Origin: Syntrophaceae bacterium UBA2188
Lineage (GTDB): Bacteria; Desulfobacterota; BSN033; UBA1163
Reading direction: 5' to 3'
DNA: 5,691 bases
Assembly (NCBI GenBank): GCA_002327985.1
Contig: DCVM01000173.1
Coordinates: 1-5,691 of the forward strand
Shown here: positions 1 through 3,935 of the stretch, in pieces
How the letters are laid out: each line of letters starts with the position of its first letter
Position numbering within the stretch: position 1 is the first letter of the stretch
Program-made: the position numbers and the translations under genes
Notes under the pieces: generated by a model
The model's database searches: none
Seen by the model: the letters and a program-made list of their open reading frames with translations, nothing else
Told to the model about the DNA's origin: nothing

Positions 1-46
1 AAAAACTCAGGAAACTCCAGAAATCTTTATTCTTGACTTTGGCCAC
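1..46 (-). CDS. Possible start of an unidentified gene running off the left edge
   Basis: A minus-strand GTG at 46-44 opens a frame reading MAKVKNKDFWSFLSF to the window edge. The peptide looks like a plausible protein N-terminus, and the preceding ~165-bp repeat places it where the other minus-strand genes of this cassette sit, just after a repeat copy. Against it, there is no convincing Shine-Dalgarno sequence immediately upstream, only 15 codons are visible, and no family can be recognised. It should be treated as a hint only. Confidence 0.22.
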   Translation of the reverse strand, partial: MAKVKNKDFWSFLSF

Positions 47-132
47 TGTCAGTCAAACAATCTTATCTCTCTTTTATAAAAACACCCGTTTGTTGCTTCC
101 TACCTCTTTTGCTGCTCCGCTATTTCTTCACT

Positions 133-306
133 TCAGCCACACCTTACAGACTTTCCCCCAGTTACCGTATGGCGCAAGCCGTAAGTGGTAATTTTCAAAA
201 CCTTATCAAGAAGTTCCTCCTGGGCAGCCCTCAAATCTTCAATCGGTGCAATCGCTGGCATGATCAACTCAACCACTCGCATAGCGCAAAGCGCATGGAG
301 CATAGC
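133..306. repeat. Copy A of a ~165-bp dispersed repeat
   Basis: This stretch is a diverged direct copy of 2207-2371; over the alignable core the two differ at roughly 18 positions plus a one-base indel in a C run. On the minus strand it can be read as a 49-codon frame (282-133, MRVVELIMPAIAP...). The differences from copy B fall about equally on codon positions 1, 2 and 3 (5, 6 and 7 by eye), and the start has no ribosome binding site, so protein-coding constraint is not evident. Its right end carries the core GCATAGCGCAAAGCGC-ATGGAGCATAGC, which recurs near 974-1021 and, degenerate, at 2353-2371. It may be a non-autonomous element or the relic of a once-coding segment. Confidence 0.85.
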
Positions 307-320
307 ATAAATTTATTTCC

Positions 321-360
321 GTAAAGCGCAAGGCGTAAGGGGTAAGGCGCAGATCGTAAC
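321..360. repeat. GTAAGGCG-type degenerate short repeat tract
   Basis: The tract is built from overlapping variants of GTAAGGCG, GCGTAAGG and GCGCAAGG, directly downstream of the stop codon of the left ORF6N gene. Related tracts lie at about 1036-1062, 2382-2405, 2755-2779 and 3401-3428, each at a gene or remnant boundary. Confidence 0.6.
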
Positions 361-362
361 AC

Positions 363-935
363 CTAATTTTTCCTTTTTGTTCTCGTGATATAAGGAACCT
401 TAGGTTCCTCCACGAGGAATCCAATTGGACGCTTTTTGGATTCCGGTGGCTTCATCAATTCCCTAATAGCATCGAAAACAACTTTGAACTGGGCGTCATA
501 CTTCTTCTCAAGGGCATCGAGTTTCCGGGCCAATTCTACATGGGATGCAAGTATCCTTCGGAGGCGGACGAAAGTCCTCATGATTTCAATATTGACCTTA
601 ATGGCTCTCTCGCTATTTAATACGCTCGAAAGCATAGCTACACCTTGCTCCGTAAACGCATAAGGTTGGTAACGCCGTCCCCCTCTCCCCTTCTTTGAGG
701 TCGCAAATTGCGACCTCAAAAGGTCAGTCTCCGACTCTGTCAATTGAAACATGAAATCTTCCGGGAACCTGGAAAGATTACGCCTTACCTGTTCGTTCAG
801 CCTTTTGGTTGTCACCCCATAGAGCCCGGCAAGATCGGAATCCAACATAACTTTGTGACCTCGAATCATCAGGATAGATCGTTCTATCCGCTCAATAGGA
901 ATCAAAGATCTCTCTTTAGACGTTTTATCTTTCAC
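363..935 (-). CDS. ORF6N domain-containing protein (left copy)
   Basis: A 190-residue protein of the ORF6N family, a KilA-N-associated presumed DNA-binding domain common in phages and mobile islands. The ORF6N domain spans about residues 15-100 and shows the family signatures DSDLAGLYGV, KRLNEQVRRN, FPEDFMFQL and PYAFTEQGVAML. Residues about 125-160 look like an amphipathic or coiled-coil helix (dimerisation inferred), followed by a basic tail ending TRTKRKN. I chose GTG at 935: AGGTGAGGAG lies upstream with AGGAG seven bases away, while the longer frame from GTG at 950 would start inside that ribosome binding site. The last 28 residues are identical to those of the other ORF6N protein (2785-3372), although the N-terminal parts differ widely. 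A DUF1016 nuclease gene ends about 100 bp upstream, so co-transcription is plausible. The direct DNA target and biological role are unknown. Confidence 0.92.
   Translation of the reverse strand: MKDKTSKERSLIPIERIERSILMIRGHKVMLDSDLAGLYGVTTKRLNEQVRRNLSRFPEDFMFQLTESETDLLRSQFATSKKGRGGRRYQPYAFTEQGVAMLSSVLNSERAIKVNIEIMRTFVRLRRILASHVELARKLDALEKKYDAQFKVVFDAIRELMKPPESKKRPIGFLVEEPKVPYITRTKRKN
694..720. repeat. 27-bp palindrome inside the left ORF6N gene
   Basis: The perfect 13-bp arms TTTGAGGTCGCAA (694-706) and TTGCGACCTCAAA (708-720) are separated by one base. It encodes residues LRSQFATSK of the ORF6N protein. An imperfect palindrome of the same geometry occupies the equivalent position of the second ORF6N gene (3122-3148). 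Confidence 0.9.
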
Positions 936-958
936 ATTAACTCTCCTCACCTTTCAAT
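936..958 (-). promoter_or_regulatory. Ribosome binding region of left ORF6N gene; shared leader ATTGAAAGGTGAGG
   Basis: On the minus strand ATTGAAAGGTGAGG (958-945) runs into AGAGTTAAT and then GTG at 935. AGGTGAGGAG matches the anti-Shine-Dalgarno well and decides the start. The same 14 bases occur ahead of the DUF1016 gene at 2187-2174, so the two genes share a leader segment. Confidence 0.6.
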
Positions 959-973
959 CACTCACAACTTCCC

Positions 974-1021
974 GCATAGCGCAAAGCGCCTGCCTACCGG
1001 CAGGCAGGCATGGAGCATAGC
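974..1021. repeat. Copy of the short repeat core carrying a 20-bp palindromic insertion
   Basis: The core seen uninterrupted at 279-306 is split here: GCATAGCGCAAAGCGC (974-989), then CTGCCTACCGGCAGGCAGGC (990-1009), then ATGGAGCATAGC. The inserted DNA contributes to a 7-bp stem GCCTGCC/GGCAGGC (988-994/999-1005) with loop TACC. Its exact ends are ambiguous by a base or two because GC occurs at both borders. It resembles the small repeats whose plus-strand translation reads LPTGRQ, seen widely in environmental bacterial genomes. Confidence 0.85.
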
Positions 1022-1057
1022 GTTATTTAACTGCTGTAAATCGTAAGGGGCAAGGCA

Positions 1058-2128
1058 TCAGGCATCTCCTGGTTCTCCACTTTTCTCTTCCAAATGAGCC
1101 CGCGCCAGAAGTATCGCCTCATGGAACTTCTTCTGTAAAAGCTTGCGAGGGGGAAGTTCTGTCAAATAAGCCGCCACACGAATCCCACTCTTGTCCAGCT
1201 GGAGCAGTTTGATCTGTTCCTCGGATTTGTCGGCGCATAAGATTAATCCAATGGGAGAATCTTCTCCGCGTTGTTGCTCATATTTTTCCAGCCACCTAAG
1301 GTAAAGCTCCATCTGGCCTTTATCTGCAGCCTGAAATTTTCCTAACTTCAAATCAATGGCCACCAGGCGCCGAAGCTTCCGATGGTAAAAAAGCAGATCG
1401 AGGTAATAATCCTCATTATCTACTGTCATCCTCTTCTGTCTGGCCACAAAGCTAAAGCCCGCCCCTAATTCTAATATGAATGCCTCCAATTCCCTCAAGA
1501 TTGCCGTTTCAAGGTCCTTTTCGCTATAAGTATCCTTTAAACCAAGGAAGTCAAGAAAATAGGGATCACGAAAAACAAGGTCAGGTGTAAGTTTATCCTC
1601 TTCCCGTAATTTAATGAGCTCTTGTTTGGCTAACTCCACCGGTTTCTTGGAAAGAGCGGTTCGCTCAAAGAGCATGCCGGAGACTTTCTGCCGCAGGGTG
1701 CGGACGCTCCAGCGCTCAACGCGGCACATCTCCGCATAGAAGTCACGCTTGAGATCGTCTTGGAGTGGGATGAGGGCGACGAAATGGCTCCACCCCAATT
1801 GTCGTGACAATGTCACGACAATTTGCTCTTCTGGGAATGCTTCGGCAAATTGAATCATTCGCCGCAGATTTTTTTCAGCGAAACCTATCCCGAATTCCTG
1901 GACCAATTGTGTCGACACGGTCGGCACAATCTCCTCGCCGTACTCCGCACGCTTCTCTTTGAGGATGTCTCGCCGGATGCGTTTGCCCACTCGCCAGTAG
2001 AGCAAAACCAGCGCAGAGTTCACCTGCCGCGCCACATCCTGCCGCGCTTCGATGATCAGGGACCTCAAATCCTGGAACAGGCTGTCTGATATTTGAAGGG
2101 ATTTTGTCATAACCGTTCTTGCGGACAT
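1058..2128 (-). CDS. DUF1016/YhcG family PD-(D/E)XK nuclease
   Basis: A 356-residue protein with both parts of the YhcG/DUF1016 family. The N-terminal helical DUF1016_N domain covers about residues 10-165, with LYWRVGKRI, EEIVPTVSTQLVQEFG, FAEKNLRRMIQFAEAFP and LSRQLGWSHFVAL. The C-terminal nuclease domain covers about residues 185-345, with FLDFLGL, DYYLDLLFYHR, VAIDLKLGKF and GQMELYLRWL. Candidate catalytic residues are D244, D259 and K261 (D...DxK), followed by the Q272/E274 helix. All expected core motifs are present, so the enzyme looks intact, and the length is normal. Family members are predicted or reported DNA-acting nucleases of mobile or defence regions; the exact substrate is not known from this sequence. 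The ATG at 2128 has no clear ribosome binding site. An in-frame GTG at 2173 with a good one reads 13 codons to a TGA two codons before the ATG. The ORF6N gene follows downstream. Confidence 0.93.
   Translation of the reverse strand: MSARTVMTKSLQISDSLFQDLRSLIIEARQDVARQVNSALVLLYWRVGKRIRRDILKEKRAEYGEEIVPTVSTQLVQEFGIGFAEKNLRRMIQFAEAFPEEQIVVTLSRQLGWSHFVALIPLQDDLKRDFYAEMCRVERWSVRTLRQKVSGMLFERTALSKKPVELAKQELIKLREEDKLTPDLVFRDPYFLDFLGLKDTYSEKDLETAILRELEAFILELGAGFSFVARQKRMTVDNEDYYLDLLFYHRKLRRLVAIDLKLGKFQAADKGQMELYLRWLEKYEQQRGEDSPIGLILCADKSEEQIKLLQLDKSGIRVAAYLTELPPRKLLQKKFHEAILLARAHLEEKSGEPGDA
1797..1823. repeat. 27-bp palindrome inside the DUF1016 gene
   Basis: The perfect 13-bp arms AATTGTCGTGACA (1797-1809) and TGTCACGACAATT (1811-1823) are separated by one base. 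It encodes the conserved stretch QIVVTLSRQL of the N-terminal domain. Arm length and spacer match the palindrome in the left ORF6N gene, although the sequence differs. Confidence 0.92.
1906..1930. repeat. Second, imperfect palindrome inside the DUF1016 gene
   Basis: The 10-bp arms ATTGTGTCGA (1906-1915) and TCGGCACAAT (1921-1930) pair with one mismatch and a 5-base spacer. It encodes IVPTVSTQL, about 36 residues before the IVVTLSRQL palindrome. The two segments resemble each other in DNA as well as in protein. Confidence 0.6.
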
Positions 2129-2131
2129 TGT

Positions 2132-2187
2132 TCAATTCTTAGACTCGTTTTGCTGTTTAGAAATCTTATCCACCCTCACCTTTCAAT
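2132..2187 (-). other. Leader mini-ORF of the DUF1016 gene (13 codons, GTG to TGA)
   Basis: On the minus strand ATTGAAAGGTGAGG (2187-2174) is followed by GTG at 2173 and the frame VDKISKQQNESKN. It ends at TGA 2134-2132, then ACA and the ATG of the nuclease gene, all in one frame. This may be the original N-terminus of the nuclease interrupted by a nonsense codon, or a coupling mini-ORF that feeds ribosomes to the ATG, which has no site of its own. Confidence 0.5.
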
Positions 2188-2206
2188 TTTTCAGGAGTGC
2201 TTTCTT

Positions 2207-2371
2207 CAAGCCACAATTTACAGACTTTCCCCAATTACCGTATGGCGTAAGTCGTAAGTGGTCATTTCCATGCCCGTATCAAGAAGTTCTTCCTGAACAG
2301 CCGTAAAATTTTCAATCGGTGCAATCGCTGGCATAAGCACCTCAACCACTCGCATAGCGCAGAGAGCATGG
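2207..2371. repeat. Copy B of the ~165-bp dispersed repeat
   Basis: This is a direct, diverged copy of 133-306. Its minus-strand frame (2355-2218, 45 codons plus stop) is shorter than that of copy A because of a one-base indel. Substitutions between the copies are spread over all three codon positions, which argues against a maintained peptide. It lies immediately upstream, in minus-strand sense, of the DUF1016 leader. Confidence 0.88.
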
Positions 2372-2381
2372 CGCACCCCAT

Positions 2382-2405
2382 CGTTAGGCGTGAAGCGTAA
2401 GGGGA
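2382..2405. repeat. GTAAGGCG-type degenerate tract
   Basis: TTAGGCGTGAAGCGTAAGGGG sits between repeat copy B and the 3' end of the DUF1016 remnant. The rest of 2406-2448 shows no recognisable feature. Confidence 0.4.
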
Positions 2406-2448
2406 AACCGGAAATGCATAATTATCGCCAGTGATTCCATTGCTTTAT

Positions 2449-2784
2449 TCATCCCCCATCTTCCAAAAGCCTGGCGATCTCTTCCGGCCCCGGCAATTGC
2501 CCCTTAAGTTCTTTGGGCAGGCGCTTGACGATGCGGTAAGTTGCCACGCCAATCGGTTTGGTCGCATTATAAAGGGCATACTCGACAATGGTGCGGTGCT
2601 TTTCCTTGCAGAGGATGATGCCGATGGAGGGATTTTCCCCCTTCTCCCGCACCTGGCGGTCGAGCGCGGTCAGATAAAACTGCATCTTGCCGACGAACTC
2701 CGGCTGAAATTCACCCACCTTGAGCTCGACGGAGTTCAAGAGGCTTCGGCGGGCAGGTAAGGCGTTAGGTGTAAGTCGCCACAC
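2449..2784 (-). pseudogene. Truncated DUF1016/YhcG nuclease, C-terminal remnant
   Basis: The frame contains VELKVGEFQPEF, KMQFYLTALDRQV, NPSIGIILCKEK, PIGVATYRIVKRLPKELKG and EEIARLLED, the C-terminal third of a DUF1016/YhcG nuclease. Homology begins at about 2730 (VELKVG). The first 18 codons, from GTG at 2784, read GTAAGGCG repeat and a GC-rich junction rather than nuclease. The whole N-terminal domain and the YxxDLxFYHR segment with the first catalytic aspartate are missing, so it cannot be an active nuclease. It starts directly after the stop codon of the right ORF6N gene. It is not a simple fragment of the intact copy at 1058-2128: it has ExK instead of DxK and a different C-terminus, so it comes from another DUF1016 subtype. 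The junction DNA 2740-2761 resembles the small GCCTGCCCGCCGAAGC repeat type, suggesting repeat-mediated loss. Confidence 0.88.
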
Positions 2785-2832
2785 CTAATTTTTCCTTTTT
2801 GTTCTCGTGATATAAGGAACCTTAGGTTCCTC
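2781..2832. repeat. 52-bp block identical to the 3' end of the other ORF6N gene (359-410)
   Basis: The block covers the last 16 codons, the stop codon and four bases beyond it, and contains the hairpin AGGAACC-TTA-GGTTCCT (2815-2831; 393-409 in the left copy). Identity outside the block drops quickly, with several silent differences in the next codons. Confidence 0.9.
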
Positions 2833-3372
2833 AACAAGGAATCCAATTGGGCGCTTCTTGGACTCTGGAGGTGCCATCAATTGCCGGATAGCAACCACCA
2901 GGGACTGTATTGATTCATCATGATTTTGTAGTTTTCTCTCCAACACAGCCAGCTTATGAGCTAATTCCTTGTGTGTTGACAACATTTCCCGAAGCTTGAC
3001 AAAGGCCCGTACGACAAACACACTCATCCTTACCGCTTGAGGGCTGTTCAGCACGTTGGCTGCCATGATTGCCCCATGCCCAGTGAACGCGTATGGTAGA
3101 TATTTGATATTATTGCCACGCTTTAAGATCGCAATTTTCGATCTTGAACGAAGCCAGAAATCCGCCTCTTTTTTCGTGAGCTGAAACATAAAATCCTCTG
3201 GAAATCTTTCGGGGTTGCGTTTTACCTGTTCATTCAGTCGACGTGTTTCCACCCCATAAATCTCTGCCAAATCACGATCAACAATAACTTTCTGATTTCG
3301 TATCGTGATAATCAGTGACCCCAGATCTTTTATGATTAAGGCCTTTCCTCTCTTGGCTCGTTCAACTGGCAT
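2785..3372 (-). CDS. ORF6N domain-containing protein (right copy)
   Basis: A 195-residue ORF6N family protein, presumed DNA binding. The ORF6N domain spans about residues 13-102 with VDRDLAEIYGV, RRLNEQVKRN, FPEDFMFQLT and YLPYAFTGHG; the usual TEQG motif is changed to TGHG. Residues about 120-165 are helical, with heptad-like leucines (KELAHKLAVLERKL), and the basic tail ends TRTKRKN. The ATG at 3372 follows a G-rich GGGGTGGGAAT stretch, a modest ribosome binding site. The N-terminal 165 residues are clearly diverged from the left copy, but the last 28 are identical, and the final 52 bp including the stop codon match exactly (2781-2832 versus 359-410). It is followed without a gap by a truncated DUF1016 remnant, suggesting that an ORF6N-DUF1016 pair once stood here. 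Its target is unknown. Confidence 0.92.
   Translation of the reverse strand: MPVERAKRGKALIIKDLGSLIITIRNQKVIVDRDLAEIYGVETRRLNEQVKRNPERFPEDFMFQLTKKEADFWLRSRSKIAILKRGNNIKYLPYAFTGHGAIMAANVLNSPQAVRMSVFVVRAFVKLREMLSTHKELAHKLAVLERKLQNHDESIQSLVVAIRQLMAPPESKKRPIGFLVEEPKVPYITRTKRKN
3122..3148. repeat. Imperfect 27-bp palindrome inside the right ORF6N gene
   Basis: The 13-bp arms TTTAAGATCGCAA (3122-3134) and TTTCGATCTTGAA (3136-3148) surround one base and pair at 11 of 13 positions. The position in the gene and the geometry match the perfect palindrome at 694-720, although the base sequence has changed. Confidence 0.75.
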
Positions 3373-3400
3373 ATTCCCACCCCACTAGTGTATCTTTCAT

Positions 3401-3428
3401 CGCAAGCTGTAAGTCGCAAGACGAAAAG
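3401..3428. repeat. GTAAGTCGCAAG short repeat tract
   Basis: CGCAAGCTGTAAGTCGCAAG, just upstream of the right ORF6N gene (minus-strand sense), belongs to the degenerate GTAAGGCG repeat type found at the other junctions. Confidence 0.35.
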
Positions 3429-3435
3429 TGAATTA

Positions 3436-3456
3436 CCCCGCAGCAGAGCTGCGGGG
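3436..3456. repeat. Perfect 9-bp-stem hairpin repeat, loop AGA
   Basis: The arms CCCCGCAGC (3436-3444) and GCTGCGGGG (3448-3456) surround the loop AGA. There is no U-run on either side that would make it a classical terminator. A second copy with one broken pair lies at 3579-3599. Confidence 0.8.
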
Positions 3457-3478
3457 CATCTAATTCTCTAAAAAACTT

Positions 3479-3501
3479 TCCTCCCCCTTGATGGGGGAGG
3501 A
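3479..3501. repeat. Hairpin repeat TCCTCCCCC/GGGGGAGGA
   Basis: A 9-bp perfect stem (3479-3487/3493-3501) with loop TTGAT is followed by ATTAAGGTGGGGGTGA, the familiar form of a dispersed repeat in environmental bacterial genomes. It may act as an RNA stability or termination structure, but no U-run is present. Confidence 0.75.
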
Positions 3502-3531
3502 TTAAGGTGGGGGTGATGATAAGATCATTTC

Positions 3532-3567
3532 CCCCTCACCCTAACCCTCTCCCCCCAGGGGAGAGGG
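3532..3567 (+). repeat. Dispersed palindromic repeat CCCTCACCCTAACCCTCTCC type, copy 1
   Basis: The leader CCCCTCACCCTAA is followed by a 10-bp stem CCCTCTCCCC (3545-3554)/GGGGAGAGGG (3558-3567) with loop CCA. An inverted copy lies at 5501-5536 inside the DUF559 gene. Confidence 0.9.
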
Positions 3568-3578
3568 AGGCCATTCAT

Positions 3579-3599
3579 CCCCCCAGCAGAGCTGAGGGG
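3579..3599. repeat. Degenerate copy of the AGA-loop hairpin
   Basis: It matches 3436-3456 in 19 of 21 positions. The two changes lie opposite each other in the stem (G-C became C/A), so one pair is lost and the rest of the stem is kept. Confidence 0.75.
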
Positions 3600-3767
3600 T
3601 ATTCTGGCATATTTTTATAAACAGGGATATTCCACCGCTCCTGTGCTGCCAAGAGGCTTCCCAGGACAGCATTGGGGTGGGCCTGAGAATCCTTGTAGGG
3701 GGTTTTTGAGGTATTTCCCCCAGTCTGGAACCAAGGGTTCATCCCCAACAATTATGCCGTCCCGTGC
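3600..3767. other. Non-coding or degraded stretch, no secure gene
   Basis: Together with the hairpin cluster before it, this fills the gap between the right ORF6N gene and the ARPP-1 gene. Several short frames exist on both strands, for example a 55-codon minus-strand frame 3742-3575 that ends inside the hairpin repeat. None has a ribosome binding site or a recognisable family. It may be a decayed gene. Confidence 0.4.
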
Positions 3768-3935
3768 ATGAAACATGTCCAAAAAGTCTTTTCCAATGAT
3801 GATCAGGACGACACCTTAAGAATCGAGATCAAAAACCTGAGCATTGATTTTTCTCTGGCTAAAATCGACCTCGATACCAAAAAAGAATGGCTCAAACATA
3901 TCCCTATTCAGTGGGCCTATTACCTTACATCCTGA
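3768..3935 (+). CDS. Possible 55-residue ORF or gene fragment, unidentified
   Basis: The plus-strand frame from ATG 3768 to TGA 3935 reads MKHVQKVFSNDDQDDTLRIE and ends in IPIQWAYYLTS. Codon choice looks coding-like (ATC, GAC, AAC, CTG and CTC frequent), and the peptide is charged with alternating hydrophobic residues, as in a real domain. The open frame continues upstream to a TAG near 3690 without a better start, and there is no Shine-Dalgarno sequence before the ATG, so this may be the C-terminal fragment of a lost gene. It converges on the ARPP-1 gene and overlaps its last 11 bp. The opposite strand also has partly open frames here, which lowers confidence. I do not recognise the family. 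Confidence 0.3.
   Translation: MKHVQKVFSNDDQDDTLRIEIKNLSIDFSLAKIDLDTKKEWLKHIPIQWAYYLTS

Noticed and set aside
33..61. Plus-strand promoter-like TTGACT with an A/T-rich -10 candidate
   Set aside because: The -10 match is poor and no plus-strand gene follows.
109..324. 71-codon plus-strand frame
   Set aside because: It lies across repeat copy A and low-complexity repeats and has no ribosome binding site or conserved motif.
2781..3372. CRISPR array or tRNA genes anywhere in the window
   Set aside because: No regularly spaced direct repeats and no cloverleaf-like sequence were seen; the repeats present are palindromic and irregularly spaced.
3373..3435. Minus-strand promoter for the right ORF6N gene (TTGCGA and GATACA boxes)
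   Set aside because: Spacing and -10 match are weak, and the boxes fall in the degenerate GTAAG repeat tract.
3436..3567. Hairpins as rho-independent terminators
   Set aside because: The stems are strong but lack a following U-run on either strand, so I annotated them only as repeats.
3575..3742. 55-codon minus-strand frame with LLAAQERWNIPVYKNMPEYP
   Set aside because: The composition is plausible, but there is no ribosome binding site, it ends inside a dispersed hairpin repeat and no family is recognised; left as possible decayed DNA.
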